Assembly: GCF_000763295.1 (NCBI RefSeq)
Contig: NZ_JRJE01000025.1
Coordinates: 1-39,118 of the forward strand
Length of the DNA stretch: 39,118 bases
Source of the DNA: Thalassospira australica
GTDB taxonomy: Bacteria > Pseudomonadota > Alphaproteobacteria > Rhodospirillales > Thalassospiraceae
Reading direction: 5' to 3'
Position 1 is the first letter of the stretch. The number at the start of each line of letters is the position of its first letter. This document shows, piece by piece, positions 1-8,324 of the stretch. A program made the translations under genes and the position numbers. The notes under the pieces were generated by a model. It did no database searches, was not told the DNA's origin, and was given only the letters and a program-made list of their open reading frames with translations.

Positions 1-566
1 CCCGGATGGGCCGAATGACCCTTGACGACAACCGGGCAACCTGCGGCCAGTGCGGATGCGGTATCACCACCGGCAACCGAAAATGCCAGCGGGAAGTTCG
101 ACGCACCAAAGACGGCCACCGGGCCAATCGGACGCTGCATCAAACGCAGGTCCGGGCGCGGCAACGGTGCACGATCCGGAAGCGCTTCGTCATGGCGACG
201 ATCAAGATACGCGCCATCAAGGATGTGGCTGGCAAACAGGCGCAACTGACCGACCGTACGGCCACGTTCGCCCTGCAGGCGGGCTTCGGGAAGGCCGGTT
301 TCCTGGGTTCCGATTTCGGTGATTTCATCACCACGCGCATCGATTTCATCAGCAATGGTGTTGATCAGCTTCGCACGGTCTGCGCGCGATGAATAACCAA
401 ACGACCAAAACGCTTCTTCGGCAGCCTTGGCCGCCTGATCGACAAGTGCGGGCGTACCGACCGGGAAGGTATTGGCCGGACCGTGGGCCGGCTCAGACTG
501 GAACGTCGCATCACCAGCGACCCAGTCACTGGCAATAAGATGTTTTCCTGTCAGCGTATAAGACAT
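1..566 (-). CDS. 2-oxoglutarate-semialdehyde (2,5-dioxovalerate) dehydrogenase, C-terminus beyond window edge
   Basis: Reading from the ATG at 566, the minus strand is open to base 1, giving the first 188 residues of an aldehyde dehydrogenase. The start MSYTLTGKHLIASDWV, the stretch EIGTQETGLPEARLQGERGR and then LPRPDLRLMQRPIGPVAVFG and GDTASALAAGCPVVVKGHS are hallmarks of the NADP-dependent 2-oxoglutarate-semialdehyde dehydrogenase group, which makes 2-oxoglutarate at the end of oxidative pentose and sugar-acid pathways. GGAGA lies six bases before the ATG. The gene follows an AraD1-like gene by 20 bases and is the last visible member of the operon, so it supplies the final oxidation step. 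The catalytic Cys and Glu lie in the missing part and cannot be checked. Confidence 0.88.
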   Translation of the reverse strand, partial: MSYTLTGKHLIASDWVAGDATFQSEPAHGPANTFPVGTPALVDQAAKAAEEAFWSFGYSSRADRAKLINTIADEIDARGDEITEIGTQETGLPEARLQGERGRTVGQLRLFASHILDGAYLDRRHDEALPDRAPLPRPDLRLMQRPIGPVAVFGASNFPLAFSVAGGDTASALAAGCPVVVKGHSAHP

Positions 567-586
567 GGGATTCTCCGTTGGCTGGG

Positions 587-1573
587 TCAAATCACGCGTA
601 CGATAACCGGTTCTTCAGACTGGATACTGATACGGTTGCGCACAGGACGCCCAAACAATTCAGATTCAATTTCAAACTCGTCACCGTCACGGGTCTGAAC
701 ACCATCGGCAAAACTTAACGTCGCCGTTCCAAAGAAATGCAGGTGGATATCGCCGGGACGCCGGAACAGATCATATTTGAAATGGTGATATTCGAGGTTA
801 TCGATGGAATGAGACATGTTCTCTTCCCCACTGACAAAGGCCTTTTCCCAAAGGACCTCGCCCTCGCGATATACGCGCGAAATACCCTCTACATGACCGG
901 GAAGTTCCCCCAGCAGAAGTTCAGGCCCGATTGCGCACGCGCGCAACTTGGAATGAGCAAGATAAAGATAATTCTGGCGTTCCATGACATGATCGGAAAA
1001 CTCGTTACCGATCACAAACCCGATGCGAACCGGCGTTCCATCCGGATCATTGACATAGACACCGGCAATCTCCGGCTCCTCGCTACCGTCAAGGGCAAAG
1101 GACGGGCTTGGGATATCATCACCGGGTGCAGCAATGACAGAACCGTCGCCTTTGTAGAACCATTCAGGCTGAACACCCTTTTCACCTGACGACGGCTTTC
1201 CACCCTCAAGCCCCATGCGGAACATTTTCATAGAGTCCGTTTCATCCGCAGCCTTGCTTGCTGCCTGATGCATATTTGCCCGTGCCGATGCTGACCCCAA
1301 ATGCGTAAGCCCGGTTCCGGTTACCAGCAGATGTGCCGGATCAGGATGATCAACCGGGCATAGCAGGCGTCCACTTTCGATAATCGCATCATAGTCTTCG
1401 CGTGCTTCGTCGAGGCGGCATTCAGCCGCCTCGATCATCGTCATATCGCCACGAATGGCAATTCCGGCCAGTTCGCGGACGGTTTCGACACCAGCCAATG
1501 GCGCAATGGCATTGCCATCAACAACACCAACCCGACGCTTGCCGTTTTCCGCGATGAATTGAACCAAACGCAT
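587..1573 (-). CDS. AraD1/GguC-family (fumarylacetoacetase-fold) protein, probable 2-keto-3-deoxypentonate dehydratase
   Basis: A 328-residue protein of the fumarylacetoacetate hydrolase superfamily, AraD1/GguC branch. The diagnostic block is VIGNEFSDHVMERQNYLYLA followed by HSKLRACAIGPELLLG, with TGTGLTHLGSASARANMH near the middle. Members commonly sit beside sugar-acid dehydratases and semialdehyde dehydrogenases and are thought to dehydrate 2-keto-3-deoxypentonates to 2-oxoglutarate semialdehyde; the exact substrate is not readable here. An ATG six bases upstream (1579) lies only two bases from AGGGG, whereas the ATG at 1573 has good spacing, so 1573 is chosen. The gene sits 11 bases after the enolase-superfamily dehydratase and 20 bases before the semialdehyde dehydrogenase, which supports the pathway. 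Confidence 0.85.
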   Translation of the reverse strand: MRLVQFIAENGKRRVGVVDGNAIAPLAGVETVRELAGIAIRGDMTMIEAAECRLDEAREDYDAIIESGRLLCPVDHPDPAHLLVTGTGLTHLGSASARANMHQAASKAADETDSMKMFRMGLEGGKPSSGEKGVQPEWFYKGDGSVIAAPGDDIPSPSFALDGSEEPEIAGVYVNDPDGTPVRIGFVIGNEFSDHVMERQNYLYLAHSKLRACAIGPELLLGELPGHVEGISRVYREGEVLWEKAFVSGEENMSHSIDNLEYHHFKYDLFRRPGDIHLHFFGTATLSFADGVQTRDGDEFEIESELFGRPVRNRISIQSEEPVIVRVI

Positions 1574-1584
1574 TATCATCGCCC

Positions 1585-2757
1585 CTATTCAATAATCTCG
1601 AAATCGCCAAGCGCATCTTCGGCAATTTCAAGACCAAGCCCCGGAAGGTCGTCATCAAGGTCGATGAAGCCGTTCTTTGGCACCGGATCCCCTTTGAAGA
1701 CGTAGTAGAACAGTTCGTTTCCGACCTCGACATCAAAGACCGGGAAGAATTCAGAGATCGGGCAGTTCAAATTGGCCATGGTCAGGTGATAGTTGTGCAT
1801 TTGACCTGCATGCGGAATGACCGGCACCTGATAGGCCTCGGCCAATGCATTGATCTTCTGGGCTGCGGTGATACCGCCAACACGGTTGGTGTCATATTGA
1901 ATGACACTGAGCGCATTCATATCAAGCAGGGTCTTGAAGCCAAAACTGGTGAATTCATGTTCACCACCGGAAATCGGCACGATGTTCATGTTATTGAGTT
2001 CGGCATAGCCTGCCAGGTCATCGGCAATCACCGGCTCTTCTAGCCAACGGGGTTCGAATTCGGCCAGTTTGGGCAACATGCGCTTGGTATATTCAAGGTT
2101 CCAGCCCATGTAGCATTCCAGCATCAGATCACGATCCGGGCCGATCACTTCGCGCACGGTTTTAACCAGATCAAGGTTTTTGCGCATTCCTGCCGGACCA
2201 TCTTGCGGGCCCCAGCCAAAGCGCATCTTGACCATATCAAATCCCTGATCGACATAGCTTTGTGCTTCTGCAGCCAATGCATCAATCGTCTGACCATAAA
2301 GCTTGGAGGCATAAACCGGGATTTGTTCCTTGGTACGCCCTCCCAAAAGCTTGAAGACAGGCTTTCCGGTCGCCTTGCCCATGATATCCCAGATGGCGAT
2401 ATCGATGGCCGAAATGGCAACCATGCCAACACCTTTTCGACCCCATGCATGGGTGCGGCGGTACATCTTCTGCCACAGATATTCGTTATCGAACGGGTCT
2501 TCGCCAATCACCAGTGGCGCAAGATAGGTATCAATGATCTGCTTGGTGATGGTCGGGGCCAGGGCCGCATTCCCAATACCGACAATACCGTTATCGGTTT
2601 CAACTTCGCAGATCAGCCATTCATGGAACCTGAACGATCCCATGCTGTCGCCGCGTTCATAAAGTGCGTCGGATGCATTGGTACAGAAATTGGCCTGCGG
2701 GGCCACGGTTTTGCCGTTCCAACGCAGAACACGTGTGCGGATACTTTTGATTTTCAT
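1585..2757 (-). CDS. Mandelate racemase/enolase-superfamily sugar-acid dehydratase (rhamnonate/L-lyxonate dehydratase-like)
   Basis: A 390-residue member of the enolase superfamily, close in style to the rhamnonate dehydratase subgroup, which contains L-lyxonate dehydratases. It opens with [18 protein letters not shown] and has conserved [20 protein letters not shown]. Likely Mg ligands are E214 (LMLECYMGW), E240/E241 (WLEEPV) and E266 (SGGEHEF); H316 ([11 protein letters not shown]) with D289 would be the acid-base dyad. The enzyme should remove water from an aldonate to give a 2-keto-3-deoxy acid. Because the next steps yield 2-oxoglutarate, a five-carbon acid such as L-lyxonate or L-arabinonate is the best guess (inference). 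Two in-frame ATGs upstream (2781, 2766) are less likely: AAAGGA sits eight bases before 2757. Confidence 0.87.
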   Translation of the reverse strand: MKIKSIRTRVLRWNGKTVAPQANFCTNASDALYERGDSMGSFRFHEWLICEVETDNGIVGIGNAALAPTITKQIIDTYLAPLVIGEDPFDNEYLWQKMYRRTHAWGRKGVGMVAISAIDIAIWDIMGKATGKPVFKLLGGRTKEQIPVYASKLYGQTIDALAAEAQSYVDQGFDMVKMRFGWGPQDGPAGMRKNLDLVKTVREVIGPDRDLMLECYMGWNLEYTKRMLPKLAEFEPRWLEEPVIADDLAGYAELNNMNIVPISGGEHEFTSFGFKTLLDMNALSVIQYDTNRVGGITAAQKINALAEAYQVPVIPHAGQMHNYHLTMANLNCPISEFFPVFDVEVGNELFYYVFKGDPVPKNGFIDLDDDLPGLGLEIAEDALGDFEIIE

Positions 2758-2938
2758 CTCGATCATCCTTTCAGATGGCATGCCCGCAAACCGGGCTTTT
2801 GGACAAAGCGGTGACGTTCACACAAGAAGCATTTCTTGCCTGGTCTCCGGATCGATCCACAATTTTGAATAAGAACTTTGCCTTAGGCCGGGCGCGCAGG
2901 GAGAACGCGACCCGACCGAGAACACAAACAATCAGGCG
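2758..2938. other. 181-base gap inside the sugar-acid operon
   Basis: This gap between the PdxA-like gene and the dehydratase is the only long break in the operon and may hold an internal promoter or processing site. A small inverted repeat GCCCG/CGGGC with a five-base loop at 2782-2796 is followed by TTTT on the plus strand, the wrong side for the operon. No ORF or RNA gene is evident. Confidence 0.4.
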
Positions 2939-3961
2939 TCAGGCAGCCAACCGGGCCTGACGTCGGCTTCCCGCCATCCGAGCTGCGATTTCAAACGCTG
3001 CAAGGGTTGCGCCGACATTGGCTTTGCCAAGGCCGGAGATGTCATATGCCGTACCATGCGCTGGCGTTGCCACCGGGATCGGAAGCCCGCCCTGAACCGT
3101 GACACCCCGATCAAAGCCCAGCAGCTTGATCGCGATCTGCCCCTGGTCGTGATACATGGTGACGATGGCATCAAGCTCACCGGCCTGTGCTTTCAGGAAG
3201 ATGGTATCCGCCGGCCAGGGCCCTTCTGCCGGAAGACCAAGGCCTTGTGCCTTTTTCACTGCTGGCGTGATGATATCAATTTCCTCGCGACCGAAATTCC
3301 CGCCATCACCGGCATGCGGGTTCAGGGCCGCCACACCGACACGGGGCTGATCAACGCCATTTGCCAAAAGTGCATCAGCGATCAGGCGAATAGAATCCAC
3401 AATCCGGTCGACCGAGATGTTTTCGACCACCCGCGCAAGTGCGATATGGCTGGTCACACGGCTGGTCCACATGCCTTCCATGGTATTGAATTCGCAGATC
3501 GGGCCGTCATGATCGATATATTCAGCCATGTAATGAAGTTCGTCTTCATGACCCATGCCACCACGGATCATGGCTTCTTTGTTGAATGGCATAAATAAAA
3601 TGCCATCGATCTTTTCTTCACGCGCCAGATCAAGAGCAACATCAAGTGTACGAAGCGACGCAGCCCCCGCCTTTGGATCGACGACACCCGGATTGATCTG
3701 GTCAACGTTAAAGAAGGCAGTCTCGATAAAAGGATATGCATCCTTGGGCCAACTTGCCGGAAGGCTTTCAATAGCGACCAGATCGATATTAAGCCCGGAC
3801 TCCTGACGACCACGATCGATCAGGCATTTGTCACCAATCACGACGACATCTGCTTTTTCGCGTATGTCACTGCGTGAAAGAAGGCGCAACAACAATTCCG
3901 GGCCGATCCCATTGGCGTCACCGGGGATTACCGCCAAACGCGGTTTTACATTAACAGTCAT
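2939..3961 (-). CDS. PdxA-family NAD-dependent dehydrogenase (PdxA2-like)
   Basis: A 340-residue protein of the 4-hydroxythreonine-4-phosphate dehydrogenase family. The three metal-binding histidines are present: H172 (TSHIALA), H216 (NPHAGDGGNFG) and H271 (MYHDQGQIAIK). The N-terminal VIPGDANGIGPE replaces the usual G(D/E)PAGIGPE. These enzymes oxidise and decarboxylate phosphorylated four-carbon hydroxy acids. Besides pyridoxal phosphate synthesis, paralogues work in tetronate catabolism, usually with a DUF1537 kinase. The ATG overlaps the TRAP large-permease stop (ATGA), so the two are translationally coupled, and a catabolic role is more likely than vitamin B6 synthesis. No DUF1537 kinase is in the window, so the phosphorylated substrate is unexplained. 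A 181-base gap follows before the dehydratase gene. Confidence 0.88.
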   Translation of the reverse strand: MTVNVKPRLAVIPGDANGIGPELLLRLLSRSDIREKADVVVIGDKCLIDRGRQESGLNIDLVAIESLPASWPKDAYPFIETAFFNVDQINPGVVDPKAGAASLRTLDVALDLAREEKIDGILFMPFNKEAMIRGGMGHEDELHYMAEYIDHDGPICEFNTMEGMWTSRVTSHIALARVVENISVDRIVDSIRLIADALLANGVDQPRVGVAALNPHAGDGGNFGREEIDIITPAVKKAQGLGLPAEGPWPADTIFLKAQAGELDAIVTMYHDQGQIAIKLLGFDRGVTVQGGLPIPVATPAHGTAYDISGLGKANVGATLAAFEIAARMAGSRRQARLAA

Positions 3962-5244
3962 CGATAGAATATCTCCACAAGCGTCATGGGAATGAATGGC
4001 AGATAGGTGACCGCCATCAACACGGCAAACAGCACGCCGATGAACGGCACATTGACCTTGGTTGTTTCCCAGATATCGGTTTTGGCAATCGAGCAGGATG
4101 TCACCAGAACGCTGGCAACGGGGGGGGTCTGCTGACCGATTGCAAGGTTAAGAGTAAGTATGATGCCAAAATGAACCGGATCGATTCCGACCTGCTGGAT
4201 CAGCGGCAGCACGATGGGCACCACAAGAATGATCGCAGCAGCGCCATGAAGGATGCAGCCCAAAACCAGCAACAGAACATTAAGCAACATCAGCACGACG
4301 ACTGGATCATCGGTAAAGCCGGTGATCGCCTGTGCAAGCAACTGGGGCAGACCTTCTTCGGTCAGATACAGACCAAGAACAGCCGATGTCGCCACCAGAA
4401 GCATCACGGTTGCTGTCTGATTGATGCCTTCGCGCAGTGCGTCAAGGAACATCGGAAAATCAAGTTCGCGATAGATAACGCCGCCAATCACAACCGCAGC
4501 AACAACCGCAAGACCAGCCCCCTCGGTCGCGGTGACCAGGCCACCGAAAATGCCACCAAGGATAATGAATGGCAGGGTCAGCGCCCAGGCTGCTTCGCGA
4601 AACGTCTTGCGAACACGCGCCAGATCAAATCGTTCATCACGCGGGATGTCATATTTGACGGCGAAATAGTAGCTGATACACATCAGCCCGAACGCCCCCA
4701 AAAGACCAGGAACCACACCAGCAACAAACAGCTGCACGATCGAGGTATCCGAAAGTGCCCCATACAGAATCATGGGAATGGATGGCGGGATGATGATCGC
4801 AAGCGATGCCGACGATGACGTCACAGCGGCTGCAAATGTGCTTTTGTAGCCCTTGCGCTTCATGCCCGGGATCAAAACCGAACCTGTTGCCGCAACATCC
4901 GCAACGGCCGAACCGGAAATTTCCGCAAAGAATAGCGAAACCCCGATATTGACCATCGCAAGACCACCGCGCATAAACCCGATCAAAGCGGAAACAAACT
5001 CGATCAGACGACGCGAGATGGACGAGGTATTCATCAACGCACCGGCCAGAATAAACAGCGGGATTGCAATCAGCGGGAAGCTTGTTGCGCCATCAAACAA
5101 AGCAAGTGCGGCGTTGTAAAACCCCGGAACTCCATGCAGGGAATAGACGCCAACCAGTGCCGCAGCACCGATAGATACGGCGATCGGAATCCCCATAAAG
5201 ACCAGGAAAAACATCAAAGGAAGAATGACTGAAACGGCCATCAT
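3958..5244 (-). CDS. dctM: TRAP transporter large permease (DctM-like)
   Basis: A 428-residue, very hydrophobic protein with the DctM architecture: repeated long membrane segments, an early SIGAAALVGVYSL region, the FPLIAIPLFILAGALMNTS signature near residue 60, and PPSIPMILYGAL about residue 155. It is the ion-coupled translocation subunit of a tripartite ATP-independent periplasmic transporter. Its ATG overlaps the stop of the small-permease gene (ATGA at 5241-5244), and its own stop overlaps the PdxA-like start, so the three are translationally coupled. A second ATG follows directly at 5241, so the start is uncertain by one codon. TRAP systems carry mainly carboxylates, in keeping with the sugar-acid genes downstream. 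Confidence 0.94.
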   Translation of the reverse strand: MMAVSVILPLMFFLVFMGIPIAVSIGAAALVGVYSLHGVPGFYNAALALFDGATSFPLIAIPLFILAGALMNTSSISRRLIEFVSALIGFMRGGLAMVNIGVSLFFAEISGSAVADVAATGSVLIPGMKRKGYKSTFAAAVTSSSASLAIIIPPSIPMILYGALSDTSIVQLFVAGVVPGLLGAFGLMCISYYFAVKYDIPRDERFDLARVRKTFREAAWALTLPFIILGGIFGGLVTATEGAGLAVVAAVVIGGVIYRELDFPMFLDALREGINQTATVMLLVATSAVLGLYLTEEGLPQLLAQAITGFTDDPVVVLMLLNVLLLVLGCILHGAAAIILVVPIVLPLIQQVGIDPVHFGIILTLNLAIGQQTPPVASVLVTSCSIAKTDIWETTKVNVPFIGVLFAVLMAVTYLPFIPMTLVEIFYR

Positions 5245-5795
5245 GCTGCCCTTTCATTGATCGGCGCATCACTTTGCTGCGCCTTGGCTATCTCGTGATT
5301 CATTTCTTCGGTCTCGACATCCAGTGCCGTTACCATACGATGCCAGGCTTCAGGCAGGCTCAGCAATTGACCAACCACAAACAGGGCACAGCCGATCGGA
5401 ATAACCGATTGTGTGAACTGCAATCCAACCCATGGAAGCGAAACAAGGGTTTCGCCGCCCATAATTTGAAGAACAAACCATCCGGCCCACGCCATTGCTG
5501 CAAACATCGCAATCACGATGGCTTCGCCAATCAGGAACACGACCTTGCGCATCGCCAACGGCAGTGCCAAAAGAACGCCGGAAAAACTCAGGTGGGACCG
5601 GCGCACAGCCGCGAGGGCGGCACCGTAATAGGTAATCCAGGCCAACATCACCGAAGCAACTTCGTCATACCAGACCAGTGAATTGCCCGAATAACGGAAC
5701 ACCACCGCCAAGATCACGATCAGCGCAAGTGCGGTGATCAATGTCATGGTGAAGACTTCAAGGATACGCCGGAACAGAACTGCTGCGAATTGCAT
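5241..5795 (-). CDS. dctQ: TRAP transporter small permease (DctQ-like)
   Basis: A 184-residue membrane protein with the four-helix pattern of DctQ subunits. Conserved features are VVFRYSGNSLVWYDEVASVM, followed by WITYYGAALAAVRRSHLSF, and a late FTQSVIPIGCALFVVGQ helix. It partners the large permease in the inner membrane. The start at 5795 is preferred over an ATG eight codons upstream because AGGAGA lies seven bases before it. The gene follows the binding-protein gene after a 70-base spacer that holds a strong stem-loop, and it overlaps the large-permease gene by four bases. The C-terminal tail is charged and probably cytoplasmic. Confidence 0.92.
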   Translation of the reverse strand: MQFAAVLFRRILEVFTMTLITALALIVILAVVFRYSGNSLVWYDEVASVMLAWITYYGAALAAVRRSHLSFSGVLLALPLAMRKVVFLIGEAIVIAMFAAMAWAGWFVLQIMGGETLVSLPWVGLQFTQSVIPIGCALFVVGQLLSLPEAWHRMVTALDVETEEMNHEIAKAQQSDAPINERAA

Positions 5796-5830
5796 CGCGT
5801 TCTCTCCTATCGGAAACAAATTCTAAAGAG

Positions 5831-5858
5831 CGGGGCAACCCGTGGGAAGGTTGCCCCG
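5831..5858 (-). terminator. Stem-loop between TRAP binding-protein and permease genes
   Basis: A perfect 10-bp stem (CGGGGCAACC at 5831-5840 paired with GGTTGCCCCG at 5849-5858) closes an eight-base loop just after the binding-protein stop. On the transcribed strand it is followed only by CTCTTTAG, so it is better read as a partial terminator or 3'-end stabiliser that keeps binding-protein mRNA in excess over permease mRNA. Confidence 0.7.
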
Positions 5859-5865
5859 GTCCGGT

Positions 5866-6864
5866 TTAGTTCGCAGTCGCAAGCGCGGCGTCGACCAGGG
5901 CCTGACCACCGTCGATTTCAGCAGCAAACTTAGCGTAAATCGGTTTGGATGCCTCAACAAATGCGGCACGATCCGCAGTATTCACTTCCATGCCGCCAGC
6001 TGTCAGCTCGTCAAGAAGAGCCTTGTCTGCCTTCGCACCGGCTTCACGGGACCAAAGTGCGACTTCGCGTGCGGTATCAACCAGAATGTCGCGAATTTCC
6101 GGATCCATATCGTTATAAACAGATGCAGACATGGTCGGATAAGACGGGGAATAGATATGCCCCGAAAGCGTCAGATATTTCTGCACTTCGTTAAGCTTCG
6201 CCGCCTCGATATTGGTCAACGGGTTTTCCTGACCATCGATCACACCGGTTTGCAAACCAACGAACACCTCGGAAAACGCCATTGGCGTCGGGTTTGCACC
6301 ATAATTCGAGAACATCGCTACGCGCCATTCAGACTGCGGCGTACGCAGCTTGATGCCATCCAGATCGGACGGCACATTGATCGGACGTTCGTTATTGGTG
6401 ATCTGGCGGAAACCGTTTTCCCAAAGCGCAAGGATCTTGTACCCGGCCTCTTCGGCCTGCGGTGCAACATTCGGCCAGAAAACAGATTCCTCGATTTTGG
6501 CAAGCTGATCGCGATCCTTGACAAGGAACGGAAGATCAAAAAGAGCGAACTTGTCAGCAATGGTTGGCATGGTCGAAGATGGCAACGTGATCTGAACCGT
6601 GCCAAGCTTAAGACGCTGCATCAGTTCTTTATCTTTACCAAGCTGTGCGGAGTCAAAGAGCTTCACCGTTGCCTTGTCGCCAAGACGCTCGTTGGCAAGA
6701 CGGGTGAACTCGGCCGCAGTATTGGCTTGGAGTGACCCATGCTCTGCACTAATGGCAAAGACGATATCTTCTGCGGCATTCGCCACAGTCATTGCGGAGA
6801 CAGATGCAATGCTGCCGAAGGTTACGGCAGCGACAAATTTACGGATACGACCTGCGTGGGTCAT
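5866..6864 (-). CDS. dctP: TRAP transporter solute-binding protein (DctP-like), carboxylate-binding
   Basis: A 332-residue periplasmic binding protein and first gene of the operon. The chosen ATG at 6864 is preceded by GGGAGGAA and starts a clear signal peptide (MTHAGRIRKFVAAVTF, cleavage probably after ANA near residue 30). The family hallmarks are the ligand-carboxylate arginine R174 in IKLRTPQSEW and LQTGVIDGQENP near 205-215. The Arg supports an organic acid ligand, and the neighbouring dehydratase suggests an aldonate. An upstream in-frame extension to 6963 would destroy the signal peptide and run over the predicted promoter, so it is rejected. The gene is divergent from the GntR regulator and its promoter overlaps an operator palindrome. 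Confidence 0.94.
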   Translation of the reverse strand: MTHAGRIRKFVAAVTFGSIASVSAMTVANAAEDIVFAISAEHGSLQANTAAEFTRLANERLGDKATVKLFDSAQLGKDKELMQRLKLGTVQITLPSSTMPTIADKFALFDLPFLVKDRDQLAKIEESVFWPNVAPQAEEAGYKILALWENGFRQITNNERPINVPSDLDGIKLRTPQSEWRVAMFSNYGANPTPMAFSEVFVGLQTGVIDGQENPLTNIEAAKLNEVQKYLTLSGHIYSPSYPTMSASVYNDMDPEIRDILVDTAREVALWSREAGAKADKALLDELTAGGMEVNTADRAAFVEASKPIYAKFAAEIDGGQALVDAALATAN

Positions 6865-6938
6865 GTATTCCTCCCGATTATGTGTAATTTGCTGTTCACC
6901 GGTAGCTGGGAACGCACGATCTTTGTCGCGCTTGAATT

Positions 6939-6970
6939 TGGTATACCATATTGACAGCACCAAGAGTCAA
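6939..6970 (-). promoter_or_regulatory. Predicted TRAP operon promoter overlapped by TGGTATACCA operator
   Basis: On the minus strand TTGACT (6965-6970) is a good -35 element, and TATACC some 19 bases on is the best -10 candidate. That -10 falls inside the palindrome TGGTATACCA at 6939-6948, so a bound regulator would block the promoter. The same ten bases occur twice more upstream of the divergent GntR gene. The core equals that of the known UxuR/ExuR hexuronate regulator operator. Confidence 0.6.
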
Positions 6971-7083
6971 CACAAAATCAACCCAACAGATATTCCACCA
7001 CCTGTAATCGGTAAAATATGGCTAATTACCAACAATATAAGCATGAAATATTTTCGCTCACCTCTACCTCGGAAGCGCCAAAA

Positions 7084-7110
7084 TGGTATACCATTCATTT
7101 TGGTATACCA
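7084..7110. promoter_or_regulatory. Tandem operator palindromes TGGTATACCA (two copies)
   Basis: Two exact copies of TGGTATACCA lie at 7084-7093 and 7101-7110, 17 bases centre to centre, about 70-95 bases before the GntR start codon. With the third copy at 6939-6948 they form a three-site array across the divergent intergenic region. This suggests autoregulation and possibly looping by the adjacent FadR-subfamily regulator. The arrangement is seen directly; the binding protein is inferred. Confidence 0.65.
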
Positions 7111-7179
7111 TTTTATGCTTGTTCTTGTGTCAACTTGACCCTATGGTGAGTTTAATAACAAAACGCAGGGAAGAACGGC

Positions 7180-7938
7180 TTGAGTAACATCATACTGGAT
7201 GACGGATCAGAATCAGATCACGATATCAACACCCAAATTACCGACGCGCCGATCGCGACAATCTCAGAAGACAGCGACCTGCCGTTGGCTCAGCAAGCGG
7301 CGAATGTCCTGCGCGATATGATTGTTCAGGATATCATCCCGCCAGGCAAACCGATCCGCGAACGGACATTGGCCCAGCAGCTGAATGTGTCGCGCACCCC
7401 CTTGCGCGAAGCACTGCGCATTCTTGCCGTCGACGGCCTAGTTGAACTGCTGCCGTCACGTGGCGCGATTGCCGCCAACCCCAGCTCGGAAGACGTCAAG
7501 CACATGCTCGAATTCCTTGGTGGCATTGAAGGCTTGGCGGGCGAGCTTGCCTGCAAGCGCGCGACGGACGAAGAAATCGACGAAATTCGCGCCCTGCACT
7601 ATGAAATGCTCGCTGCGTTCGCACGTAAAGACCGGCTGGCATACTTCAAGCTGAACCAGCGCATCCACCGCGCACTGGTCCTGGCTTCGGGCAACCCTCT
7701 TTTGATCGAGACGCATGAACGCATGAACGCCCGACTTTACCGCATCCGGTATCGCTCGAACATGCGCAACACAAAATGGCCAACCGCCATTAGCGAGCAC
7801 GAAGAAATCCTGAAGGCCATAGAAAACCGCGACGCGGTAAAGCTCAACGATTTGCTACGCAACCACCTTGGCAGCACCTGGACCAAGGTCAGCGAGGATG
7901 GGCAGCTCGGCACAACCGACCACCATCACAACGACTAA
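7180..7938 (+). CDS. GntR-family transcriptional regulator, FadR/FCD subfamily
   Basis: A 252-residue regulator starting at TTG (7180), preceded by AGGGAAG; the first in-frame Met is at residue 47, inside the DNA-binding domain, so TTG is needed. Residues about 35-100 form the GntR winged helix-turn-helix (LAQQLNVSRTPLREALRILA), after a loose acidic N-terminal tail. The rest is a helical FCD ligand domain with the usual His-rich metal or ligand pocket (IHRALVLASGNPLL, ISEHEEILKAI). It is divergent from the TRAP operon, and three palindromes sit between them, so it most likely represses the operon until a sugar acid or its keto-deoxy product binds. A clear terminator follows. Confidence 0.92.
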   Translation: MSNIILDDGSESDHDINTQITDAPIATISEDSDLPLAQQAANVLRDMIVQDIIPPGKPIRERTLAQQLNVSRTPLREALRILAVDGLVELLPSRGAIAANPSSEDVKHMLEFLGGIEGLAGELACKRATDEEIDEIRALHYEMLAAFARKDRLAYFKLNQRIHRALVLASGNPLLIETHERMNARLYRIRYRSNMRNTKWPTAISEHEEILKAIENRDAVKLNDLLRNHLGSTWTKVSEDGQLGTTDHHHND

Positions 7939-7972
7939 ACAAAGAACACAAGAGACCGGCACTGCTGGAACT

Positions 7973-8003
7973 GGCTCCCGCGAAAGCGGGGGCCTTCTTT
8001 TTT
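7973..8003 (+). terminator. Rho-independent terminator after GntR gene
   Basis: GGCTCCCGC (7973-7981), a GAAA tetraloop and GCGGGGGCC (7986-7994) give a nine-pair stem with one G-U, followed by TTCTTTTTT. This is a textbook intrinsic terminator 35 bases after the GntR stop. Confidence 0.93.
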
Positions 8004-8324
8004 GCCCCCCACGCACCATTTGAATGCCAAGAAAACGACCAGCACGCCTGGCGCGCCAGGCAAGATTAGACGCAAGGGTGCGTTGTGCACGCGATGTCGT
8101 ATGCTGGTAATTGGAAACCGAGTGACATCGTCAACTTCAGGCCAAGACATAACCTCAAAGCATCAACGAATTCCGCGCGTGTTCGAGCCCAGCATACGAA
8201 TTTTATTTCGAGGACTGGCACCCCCCCGGCTTGACAGGCAACGCCCCGGACAAGTTACTGTTATCAGTTGCAACTGAAGCAAGAGGTACTTGCACCAACA
8301 CAATCCCTTGGGCGGCTTCGACAG
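8004..8324. other. Intergenic spacer between convergent units, with a 16-bp palindrome
   Basis: No convincing gene is seen in these 321 bases. The main structure is the perfect 16-bp palindrome GCCTGGCGCGCCAGGC at 8046-8061. No U-tract follows it on either strand, so it is not an obvious terminator for the ABC operon ending at 8325. Confidence 0.5.

Noticed and set aside
2782..2800. GCCCG/CGGGC hairpin with TTTT as a terminator
   Set aside because: Only five pairs, and the T-run is on the plus strand where no gene is transcribed into it.
6865..6963. Longer N-terminus for the TRAP binding protein
   Set aside because: It would bury the signal peptide, overlap the predicted promoter and lacks a ribosome site; the ATG at 6864 has GGGAGGAA.
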